From: Lutjanus erythropterus
Taxonomy: Eukaryota; Chordata; Actinopteri; Lutjaniformes; Lutjanidae
Reading direction: 5' to 3'
Length of the DNA: 64,000 nt
NCBI GenBank assembly: GCA_020091685.1
Contig: CM034608.1
Coordinates: 827,967-891,966 of the forward strand
The position numbers and the translations under genes are program-made. Numbering within the stretch: position 1 is the stretch's first letter; each line of letters begins with the position of its first letter. Below, piece by piece: positions 33,860-44,700 of this stretch. Under the pieces are notes generated by a model, which had not been told where the DNA came from, did no database searches, and worked only from the letters and a program-made list of their open reading frames with translations.

Positions 33860-34774
33860 GTTTCTGTATCAGTTACTGACTTCAGTTCAACCTACATATT
33901 ATGTAGCTGACAATTAGCACCTGTTTGGTATGAATTTTTAATCATGCACTGGGCTATATGCTTAAAAAGTGTGACTGCATCACCAGGTCTGAGCCCAACC
34001 TCACCCACTGCATCATTCTGAAAAATGAAGGGTGGGTTGAGTGGAATTGTGGTGCACAGGACAACCACTGTAGGGGACGTGGCTCTTTGGCTACACAATA
34101 GGAAATGACAGTAAATAAAGATGGACAGCACGTCTTCACTTCATCCAACTGTAAAAAAAATTAAACTCTGATTAGTCGAGTGAAAGAATGTAGTCTGGTG
34201 ACTTTTTAAAAATTGTAAGTAGAAGGTTAGCTAAATACAGTGTAATAATAAGCTCTGTTTCACAGACTTCCACTCAAGATCGGGGCAGGGGAAGGTGGGC
34301 CCCCTGATTAGAGGGTCTTAGCATTCTGTCTTTCTCATGACATATGTCCCAAGCCATCAACTCTATTTTAGCATTTGCCCTGCATGACTCAGGATGATTT
34401 AAAACAGTGGGTAGCATTTTGAGCCATTTGCAAATGTTTTACAAATGTATTAGAAGTAATGTTAATAATTACACCACCATTGATGTATTACATCACAGCA
34501 CAGTTATATTATTTAGTTTACAGTTCAAAACATGTTTAAGTGTGTAGTTTTTTTTATTTAGAAAATGGTCTGTTACTTTGTTACTTTCTTACTAACAACA
34601 TATAAATGCCACAGTGGAATATTTCTCTATTTGCAAAAAGTCATATCTCAGACTCCAAAACATAATATTTCCGATTGACCCACTAATGCAGAAGCTAAAA
34701 AATAAATTTCTCCGAGAAATGTTTCTGTGAAACATCTAAAGTGGCTAAAACTTCTTCACAACACTGTATTTAAC
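33860..34774. other. Intergenic, nothing identified
   Basis: No gene or clear repeat seen; the short frames at 33892-34148 on the minus strand have no recognisable product. Confidence 0.4.
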
Positions 34775-35673
34775 ATTGGTTCCCAAACTTTGTCTATTTT
34801 GAGGTCCTTCAAATCATATTTGCATGTTAACTAAAATCACAGTTTCAGGGTTCATGCACCTTTTCCAAAATCAAATTCAATCACTGTTCAAGCATTTTCA
34901 ATCATTTTCAGCTCCTCACAGCTGTGGTAAATGACATATTTATTTGTTTATTTGTTATTTGTTATTTATTTATCAACCAGAATGATGTTTTGTGACAGAA
35001 GTTTAATGTCACCTGTCTGTAAGTAGACTTGGCTTCCTATTAGGGTCACACATATTGTGCATTTTCCTCAGTTGAAAATGCTAACAGTTGATTAATTGAT
35101 GAATCATCAATGATTAATGAGATACAAAACATTTTTTTTTCATTCTCTTTCTTTCTTTATCAACTTTTTTTTGTTTTGTCTCTTTTTTCTTATTTTAAAT
35201 TAAATTGAATAAGTTTCTTTATCCAATGAATGGTCCTGCCAGACAAAACAATGTCAAATGAGGTGCAATTAATGCTTTTTCTAGAGTATATATTAATGAT
35301 CAATTAATACATGTTTAATTGATCAAATTCTTAATGGCAATTAACCAATTGATGATTAATCATTAACTTCCTACAGAATCTGGCTCAGAAAATATCTGAC
35401 TTATTGTATTTCTTTATCTAAAAAGTTAACTAACTAATTCAGTCAGGCAGCAATTTATTATGAAAGTAATGTGATTACAGTTTCAAACCGTTTCAAGCAC
35501 TTTATCCAAGCACTTTTCAGACCTTGAAAACATTAAATTCAAGTGGTTTCAAGGTTTTCCAGCACCTGTATGAACCTGCAATTTATACAAAAGTCTGTGT
35601 TCAGTCTGGGGGGCTCAGCTTTCCTTAGATACAAGTAGGGGGCTCCAAGGGAAAAAGGTTGGGAACCACTGGT
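34775..35673. mobile_element. Nested pair of TIR elements
   Basis: The outer element begins CATTGGTTCCCAAACTTTG and ends AAGGTTGGGAACCACTG, an inverted pair. Flanks gtatttaa and gtgtataa match at 6 of 8 positions, perhaps an old target duplication. Inside, 34851 (CAGGGTTCATGCACCTTTTCC) and about 35572 (reverse complement CAGGTTCATACAGGTGCTGG) form a second inverted pair whose target duplication I could not confirm. No coding capacity. Both look like hAT-type MITEs. Confidence 0.6.
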
Positions 35674-35781
35674 GTATAACATACACATATATACAATGAC
35701 CACTGTGTTATGGGGACTGTTTTGTGTGTGTAAACAGGTTTATGTCCCCACAACGTCAGTAATTAAACGCGTATATAATTA

Positions 35782-35882
35782 AACACACACACACACATAT
35801 ATATATATATGTATATATAATGTATACATATATGTATACACACACATTATATATATACATATATATACACACACACATATAT
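35782..35882. repeat. (CA)n/(TA)n compound microsatellite
   Basis: Alternating ACACAC and ATATAT runs with TATACA transitions. Confidence 0.95.
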
Positions 35883-36099
35883 ACTGTGTAATAAGTGTGT
35901 GTGTATTCTCTGTCATTGACTTATTCATTATGATTATCATGTGTGTTATTATGTTATTCCACTAATGAATGCAGATACTTGAAGAGAGTGGAGCACAATG
36001 GCTGCATCCTCCTGGGGTGGATCATATGTCTGCTTCCTTGGCTCCTTCCCCTTGACAAAAAACACACCCTTTAGTATCAGCATAATCAATGGGGAGTGG

Positions 36100-36630
36100 T
36101 GCTGGAGGGGGTGGCTACAGCAGTTTGCCTGCCTGTGATTCGCTGACTTGCACTCTAATTGGATCAAGTAGGAACTTGCTTAGCTGGATGCTTTGTACTG
36201 GGATTGGTAGCAGGCTGCAGAGAGAGCCCGGACACACCAGCAGACAGGAAGAGAGACAGAGAGGAAGGCTGCCCTGCTCACCACTGGAGAGGAAAGAGTG
36301 AGAGGAGGGGTGAGAGAAGAAAAAGGGGAGTATCCCGTCTCCTCTGCCCTTCTGTGCTGCTGCAGCCCCCCCATCCTCCCTCCCTCCCTCTCTCTATGAT
36401 TCTCTTTCTCTCTCTTTCCCCTTACTCATCTGTTTCTGTGGCTGCGCTGAGAGGAAGGGCACCTGCCGCTCCCTGATGATTCAGCCTTTCAGCTACTTGG
36501 AGCTCCACAGACAAGACAGCATGTCCCTCCTGCCACTGCAGTGCCTGGCCGTCCTGTCCTCCGCACTACAGCTACTGCAGCTGCAGCCGGCCCGTCACAT
36601 CGACACCGCCTCTGCTGCCCAAGTGCTCAG
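36100..36630 (+). promoter_or_regulatory. nrg1: Putative nrg1 type III promoter and 5' exon
   Basis: This stretch is clearly more GC-rich than its surroundings, with purine-rich (gagagagagg) and C/T-rich tracts typical of a vertebrate promoter and first exon. It ends at a strong splice donor CTCAG|gtgagtg at 36630/36631. An ATG at 36521 opens MSLLPLQCLAVLSSALQLLQ and continues to the donor at phase 2. Candidate acceptors at 36993 (gttcag) and 37011 (ccagcag) would join it to the type III coding exon as 5' UTR. In that join the 36521 frame would stop at TGA 37022-37024, overlapping the main ATG. Exon status is inferred; no transcript is available. Confidence 0.35.
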
Positions 36631-37020
36631 GTGAGTGAGCGCTGCTATTCCACCGTTGCTCACCCTTAGACCATGCGGAAGATTTGAGGAATCTAAATCT
36701 CTGGCAATATTTTTTTGTTTTTGCCTGCAGCAAATTTGACGATTCTATTTATAGACTCAAGATTTTGTTTGCTGTGAGAAAGCATGAGTAAGGAACTCCT
36801 TTTCCTTATGCGCAGAAGGCTGTCTATATACCTCCCAGACTGTTAACAAGGTTCCACTCCCTCTGAAGAGCATTTTACCTCCCCAGGAAACCCCAGCTCT
36901 GAATCTGCGGCCTCATGATGGAAAACATACTAGTGGAGACCGGTGGCAGACAGCCACTGTGTGATGCTCTGAGTTAATAGTTGAGCTGTTCAGAGACCCT
37001 TCATCCAGCAGTTGGACAGG

Positions 37021-37726
37021 ATGACTGAGGGAATGGAGGACCTCTCTGCAGGGCCAGCTCCCCCTCCTGGATCGACCTCCCCCACCAGCTCTACTGTTGA
37101 TACTGGACAAGTCCCCAAGGAGAAACCAGAGGAGACGGAGGCAGCTGGTGAGAGTGGGGAGGAGGGCGCAGAGGGAACTGCAGAGGGAGGTGGTGGTGGT
37201 GATGGGGAGCATCTGGGGGCTTTGGGAATTGTGGCCTTGCCAGGAACCTGCTGCGTGTGCATAGAAATGGAACAGATTAACAATTGCCTGCACTCCGAGA
37301 AAATCTGCATCCTACCCATCTTGGCCTGTCTGCTTAGCTTAGCCCTCTGCACAGCTGGCCTCAAATGGGTGTTCGTGGATAAGATCTTTGAGTACGAACC
37401 ACCCACACACTTAGATCCTAAACGCATCGGACAGGACCCGATTATCATATCAGTTGACCCCACAATGGGACTAACTGTGTCAATTCCTCATTCATCTCCG
37501 TCTACAGTCTCCTTGACCACCACCAATGCCATTACCACAGGACATCCTGATGTTTTAGTGGAAGAGAGATCCACACGAGGGCCCTACGTGCCTCAGTCTC
37601 CACGAGTGACTCAGTCTGATCCCTCTGTTACACTGAGATACAACGATAAACGTCCCACCATCACAAAGCAAAAGCCCTACCTTCAGACAACACAGGAATT
37701 AAATGACATCGCCATCCCAACAGTCT
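37021..37726 (+). CDS. nrg1: nrg1 type III first coding exon (cysteine-rich domain)
   Basis: ATG at 37021 opens 235 codons plus one base, with donor gtaagt at 37727. Residues 1-65 are acidic, Pro/Ser/Glu/Gly-rich and cytosolic. Cysteines 77, 78, 80, 89 and 96 (TCCVCIEMEQINNCLHSEKI) form the cysteine-rich domain. Residues about 97-119 (LPILACLLSLALCTAGLKWV) are the N-terminal membrane span, followed by FVDKIFEYEPPTHLDPKRIG. Residues 140-235 are a Ser/Thr-rich stalk. The open frame extends upstream to 36985 but has no earlier ATG, only TTG at 37012, so 37021 is the start. The acidic run 34-65 includes a five-glycine stretch, likely variable between species. Confidence 0.95.
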
Positions 37727-40700
37727 GTAAGTACCCAACACTTGTTCTGGGAAAGCACTGGGATTGGGCTTAGTTTTTATATATATACTACATATACTAT
37801 GTCCTTTGTTCCAAACTTGTTCTCTAACATCACCATATAGGATGTACTATGGGCTGGAGTCCTGCTTAACCTTGGACACTGATGTCCAATCATCATTGTA
37901 AAGACAAGCTAATGAAACTAATTCAGATCTGTTTCTTTCTGTTTTATTATTGATTCCATGAATGCTGTTTTGCATCAACTGTGCCAGGAAGTGTCTGCTT
38001 TCAGGAGAAGTCCTGAAAGCAGACACGTTGTGACTTGCAGAGTGTAGCACAGAGGCCCATGACTAAGCCTCTGAAATGTTGCTACACAGATAGGTGTGCA
38101 GGGAACAACTGCTGTAGTCAAGCTTATTTTACCCTCCACTCAGTGAATGTATAATTTCTAGCATTTGCTCCCTCCTCTTAAAGTATTAATGAATCTTCAG
38201 ATTATACCACAGTGATTCACGCACATGGCCATAAATGCATGTCTTTATGGTGACATTTTGAATGTCTGAGGTGGTAGGCAGCATACGATATGGAAAATCC
38301 CTAAAATGTGTGGATGTTCATTTCCAGTCATATGAAAAAGTGAAAATCAATAAATGATGCAGGACACAAACTGAAACTCCAGGCTGTGGTACACGGAGAC
38401 TTCCTGTTTTCTGCCTGTGCTCCATTTCAAGGTCAGAGCCTGCTCCAGGCTAATTGATGCCCCCTCCATTCCTCCGCCGCAGGGAAAAAACAACCCGCTA
38501 ATACTGTCTGTCTGCCAGTGGCTCGCCACCATGACGTTTCTGTTGTAGTCACATTACTGTGATTTATGACACTGTATCTGGGCTAGCTAATCTAAGGTGA
38601 TGGTGGTGGGTGGAGGGTCAGTTTTCAACCAGTGCCTCAGTGAACGTATACTGCTTTCTTAATTATGAGGAACATGGATAGAGGCTCAGTACTTTACTGT
38701 CTGTAACTAACTAACTAACTGTGACTGCACAGTGGGCAAATGCTTGATACCAGTGACCTGCTGACAAACATTTGGGCAAACTGGTGGTGCAGAGCAGATT
38801 TTTTTTTTTTTTTTGCACATTCAAGACCAAGTCGTTGGTCACAAGCACAAGTCAAGTCTGGAGTCTATGGTCACTAGTCCAAGTCAAGTCCCAAGTCTGT
38901 TATGGTTGTAATGAGCATTCTGTCATTGGCTGTATCCCATATGGTCTTCTTTTCAAGTTATTTAAACCATGTACCTGTGTATATCAAGTGTTTTTTCTGA
39001 ATATAGAGAAGTTGGATTAAAAACAATGGATGCAGACTAATATCGCTCAGGGTAACAGGAAAATATTGCTAATATTATTAAGCATGCAATAGTAATTGTG
39101 AGCTATTTTCAATAAGAGCGTACAAGAGAGTACTGGTTCTTCAACTAATGGTTACTTAACTTATCTGAACTTATAATCTACAGTAAATTATAAGGGTGGG
39201 AGAAATAATAGATGCATCACAATTCTCTCTCGAAAGATTTAAAATTTATTAAGAAAAGTTAACAGTGGGAAATATAAAAGCCAGTTCTTGACATTATGTT
39301 TGCTCATAAAAATGTTTTAAGATGGACTGGACATTAGTTACAGCTGAGCCAACTGGATGGTGAAACATAATGGACATAAATATGTGCATTGTCTACATTC
39401 TAAATTAGGTTACTTCTTGAGTTTTGGTGAGGATGGTTGAGCATGTGCAACTGCAGATGGCTCCAATCTGACCAGCACCCTAACCTTAAATCTAACCTTA
39501 ACACCTGGCTTAAAACCTAAAACTCTGATGGATCAATATGCATCAATAATCATTTTCTAATTGCAACGTAACCTTTTGAATGAGAATAAAATGGAATCAA
39601 ATTGTGAGGTGTAGAGAGGTTCCCACCCCTACTAAATTAACATATCCCTTCAGCCTTTCAAACCTAGTATGATGGGACCTAAAAAGCCTGTAACGTTACA
39701 TGATCAACAATAAACCTGTAACCTGCCTGTAGCCAACTTTAATTAATTAACTAATTAAAATGGTCAGTTTCATTTTAGCGAGCAGATGGTGGCAGCAGAA
39801 CGTGGATGATTAAGTTACCCAGTTATTTTTTTAGTCATGCCAAAGCCAGCACTCAATGTGGGCAAGTGTAATAAACAAATATTGTGTTTTCAAAATGTTT
39901 AGCAAATGCCAGTCTAATGAAATTTACCTCCATTAGCTATAAAGCTAGTAGGAACCTAACGTTAGATGCAGATGCTAAGCTAAAGCATCCATAGGCACTT
40001 TCACATCACCAAGTGCTTTCAGATGCCTCATAAAGTTTCATGTGGTTGATCCAACATTCTTTATTTTGACAGAGCAGACGTTGCGTTCAGTGAACCCTCA
40101 TTTTCAGTGTTAAGCTATTATAGCCAAAGGTGCCACAGCAGCTGCAGGTGTGCTCACCCTAGTGTTCCTGCAGCTTACAGTCATCTGTGGAATCCATCAT
40201 GGATTCTGTTAATCATTTCCTTGATGTTAATGTACCCACAAAAATAAAAGTCAACATATAGACTCCCTCTTCTGCCCCGTGTAGGCAAGGTGTGTTCACC
40301 AAAACGAAGAATTCTGAGCTTCAAGTTCTGCTGTCAGAAATTAGCAAACAAAAAGACAAAAGACATAAAGCAGGTTTAGCAGTGACAGTATTTACAATGT
40401 CTTTCTAAAGCAAAGTGGTCCATGATGAATATCTTACAACTGATTCAAAGCAGTGGACAATGCAGCTGTCATTGCTATATTCGACATAGTTGTCATTTTC
40501 ACACACAGCGTCCACATTGTGTAGGTAGCAACTGCAATTTTGACCATCTCTGTGCCCATGTTAGCAGTGGCGGAGCCAGACAATTTTCATAGGAAAACTA
40601 TGAAACTGATATCTTATTACCATCCTTCTACTGCATGTGCAGAGTCTGTTGGCACCTTCACTCATAGCACACGTGAACTACTACTACTTCTTCTTCTGTA

Positions 40701-41675
40701 ATTGTGTTGGTGGTTGATATCCAAGTTGACTGGGTTTTATGCACCCCCAAAGTTGAAGTTGGAGGTGCAGCAATTCCCCAGTCTTAAGACAAAGCAGGGA
40801 AAAATGCAGTTGTCAAATAGCCATAGTGTTGTGGAATGACCCTTTAAACTGGTGAGTTGGGATATTTGACCACTACAGGGCTCCGGTCAGAGAACATACG
40901 GTCATCAGGTAGGTTTAAGCTCTTTACTGCCAGAAAGAGAAGCTTTACATGGTGCAGCATAGAAGTGCATGAACACTCAGTTTCTGAAATAAACAGAAAA
41001 TACAAATATACATATCTGGTTATTATATATATATATTCCAGAAGTTCTGTTTCAGCTTTTTAGACACTTTTAAAACTTTGTACACTTTACATACTGATGG
41101 TAAAATTCCCGTTGACACCTGTTGATGGTGCACTACAGCAGAGGGCTGCTGTCTATTGGGACAATGGGGTCGGTGATGCTGCCACAGTCAGGAGGTACTT
41201 AAAGGACAACTTGTATCCAGAGAGAACTTGTCCCCCTGGACGTATCAAGGCCTGCTACTCTTTCCTGATCAACAAAGCAAACCAGAAGCAGGGACATTGT
41301 CATGAGCAGAGCCACTTAATGTCCACCATTTACTGATAGAGAACTTTGATAATGTTGTAAATTTAGCTACATGCTAACTTACCTCATAAATTGTAGAAAG
41401 CTTAATGTAAATTACAACAATAGCTAGTGTAATTTCAGCTGTGATAAAGGTAAGACAAACTGAAATACAATACATATTAATCTTCATTCCACTACCCAGA
41501 AAGTTGTTTAATTTAATCAAGATCACTCACCTGGACAGAAGACATTCACAAGATGCGCCATTAGCATCTCTTGGCTCCACCGGTGTGGAACATTCAAAGA
41601 TCCATGATATCAGAGCAGGGATGCAATTGGTGGATACGTGTGTGGATTTTTCACCCTTCCAATGGGAAAAAAAAG

Positions 41676-41725
<50 letters not shown>

Positions 41726-44700
41726 ATTTGTATGTACTGGATGCAAATGACAAATACAAATGATTCTCTTTAATGATCAGAGATGCTGCTTTAAGTAACT
41801 AACACAGGAATGTTTCCATGCGCACTTTAATGTCACAGGAGCAGACATGCTGCTGTGCCTTGTGCGTAAATGCAAACATAGCATCGTTTTTCTTTCTTTT
41901 TCTTTTTCCTGAAACCCATCCACAATTAATCATAATGTGGATTTTTTATGATTTATTAGCTGCAGTTTCTGCATCAGTACAAGTGGGATATTTCAGTCTC
42001 CCCACTCACCTTTTCAACTTTCCAGATCTGCCATTTTAATAGCAATGAGGCTGGCTCAACTGGCTTGTAAAGGGAATGGGAATAGTTGGTCTAATCCATG
42101 AACATCCAAAACTCACTTGTGATTAATTAAAAGACTTAAAGATATAGCTCACCCAAAAATTAAAATTCAGTCATTATCTACTCACTCTCATGTCAGTTGA
42201 AAGCTCACATCACACTGTTGGAGTTTCACAGGAAAACAGAATCTTCCAAACAACTGAAGTGGATGGTGACCAGTTTTCGATTGGAAAAAACAACCGGAAA
42301 AAAACAAAACAAAACACAAAGTGCCTCCATACTGCTCGTCTGGTGTAATCCAGGTCTCCTAAAGTCCTGACATGTCAAGTTGACTTGAAAGACATTACTT
42401 ACACCATGTTTTTAGCCTGAATCTTCACTGATTCTCAGCTTGGAGCCACATTCATGTGCGCATGCACACCGTCTGAACTGGGTGTGTGTGGTGTAGCAGA
42501 GTGCGCACACAAGTGAACTTTATGTCTGGGCTTAAACAGACTTAGATTACACCAGACTAGCAGTACAAAGGCATTTTATGGATTTTTGATTATTTTTTTA
42601 CATTTGAAAACTGGTCACCATTCACTTCCATTGTTTGATTCTGTAGGGCTGTTTTTCTGTGAAACAGGGGAGTAGATAAAAATAGATAAAATATCAGAAA
42701 CACCTCTCAATATAAGCTACCTGAACACAGTCACAACACCTCTAAAACAGTCCCAACACAAACTGAACATTATAACCTCCATGACGCTAACATTGTCTGT
42801 TGGATCAGAGGCTGTGTTAGAGTCTGTGTTAGTTTTAGCTAGGTGGACCCAACCTGGCCACTTAGTGTGTATAATTATTTGAAACTCTCTCAACTTTGTC
42901 AAAATCTCCCTCCTGGTTAAATAACAGGTTACCAAACTACTTGTCCTGTATGTTACAACCCTGTCATTGGTAGAATTAGGCTGCATCTCATAATTGCTAG
43001 AGTGTAGTGGCTGCGCAGTTCGTGTTTATCTGACCTAATCTTCTGCTGGTTGGCTTAATGTTGCGTGCATCACTTTCATTCTGAAGATTCTGGAGATTTT
43101 CCTGATTCACTGGAACTCAGGGTTACATTTTACTTTTGCTTTATGCAGGAGGAAAACAAAAACATCCAGCCAGTGTTCATCTTTACTTAAATCTGCTCTG
43201 CAACAGACTAAGAGTCTCTAACCATGCTGGGGACAAGAATTTATCATCCAGATAAATGAATATAGATACTTATCATGAGAATAATGGGGCTATATTATGG
43301 ACATTATTATTACTCATCAATTATTCATTTTCAGTCTAGTTGAATGTGGTCTGTGGCTTCATATTTAATCAGCTGCCTTTAGTGGAGAAGTTATTTTAGA
43401 AAACCTATAATTTATATGTTATTTTGATTGTTAGATTCTATTAATCATTGCCACCATGATGACAAACCATGAAACCATAGATAAATCATGTTTGGTTTAG
43501 TTTTTTTTTAAATCAGGAACTAAAGTCTCCTCCACTGGGATTTTCCATTTGCCTCTGTCTGGAATTCTGTAGTTTTTTTTTTTTTTCAATATTTTTGTAT
43601 GCATATAAATCCCACACTCAGTTTTTGCCATTAAGATAGTAATGCACCAATTATATATATGGATTTAATAATTTAATGATGTTGTATTATTGATACAGGC
43701 TACACATAGTGTTCTTGAGCAAAACACAGATGTAAGAGTTTATGTGTAAGTGAATGATGAATTGTAAAGAACTCCTCCTTCATCTCTGTGACTTGCACAG
43801 TTCATGTCAAAAGGCCACACCCACAAGATTTTGGGTTTTAGTATGGAATGTGATTAAATAAATTAACAGCTTGTTGACAGGGGTCCAAATATTTTTTACA
43901 CTTGATCTCAAATTACTACTTACTGTAGTCCAGAGGCAGTTCTGGGATCAGTGAGGATCAGTTGCTTAGCCCTAAAGTCTTCGACTCAGCCTCAAGTCAT
44001 ATATTGATCAATATACATGCTATACGATCCTGATTTAGACTCTAATACAACAGCAGCTCAATGAAGCCTGCTTTCAAGATGGTTATGAATGAAGGGTTTT
44101 CTTTTTTTCTTTTTTTCAAGAGGTATTGATTTAATTTTATGGCCTATGTGGAGTCTGTTTATGTTGTTGAACTGTAATACATTACACTTTAAGGTGTTGT
44201 GATTTGAGCTGTACTTGCTGCTATACAGCTAACTTTTGGTACTGTTCAATCTGTCCCCTGTGGCTGTGTGTGTGTCCACCTGCCCCAGCATGTCCTTCTA
44301 CACTGCTTTCAAGGCACCACTCAGTCTGACATTTTAAAATCTTTGTCCAGGAATTTGAAAAAATCCATTTGGTCTCATGTTCAAACACTTTACAGTCTGT
44401 CAATGACCTAATGCTAATGTTAGCTAATTCTTTCCCAAGCAATGCCTTCAACACAAGTATGTATTAAATAATATAATTTAAATGAAATATACTTTAGTTC
44501 CAAAATGGTCATGACCTCCTCCACAATTATTTTTAAATATCTAGATTTCAAGGAGAAAAGGAAAGTGAACATATGCAGTTCATGCAGTAGTCTGTCGCTC
44601 ACACCAGGATCCAGTTCTAGGAGAGCTGAATGTTTAAAAGTATAATTCTTTATAATTTCTTTACTAATATAATAAAAAGCCATCATGATGTTCATCATAC

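Larger units (their letters stand above)
37727..42130. other. nrg1 intron 1, first part
   Basis: Start of a 14.4-kb intron. A poly-T run lies at about 38802-38815, followed by a segment rich in 'caagtcaagtc' (38820-38900) that resembles the fish repeat at 51440-51566. At 40563 'cagtggcggagccagac' looks like a lone transposon end. A frame at 41097-41336 has no recognised product. No exon is supported. Confidence 0.45.

Noticed and set aside
36159-36476. 105-residue plus-strand frame in the GC-rich region before nrg1
   Set aside because: It overlaps several other frames in a compositionally biased stretch, has no recognised domain and no splice logic. It is more likely promoter or 5' UTR.
36521-36630. 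Signal-peptide-like frame as a true N-terminal coding exon of nrg1
   Set aside because: It ends at phase 2, whereas the EGF exon needs phase 1 and the CRD frame needs phase 0 at the available acceptors. It cannot join in frame, so it is kept only as a possible upstream ORF.
41097-41336. 79-residue frame starting MVKFPLTPVDGALQQ
   Set aside because: No recognised family, no splice context and lies inside an nrg1 intron; possibly an old repeat fragment.
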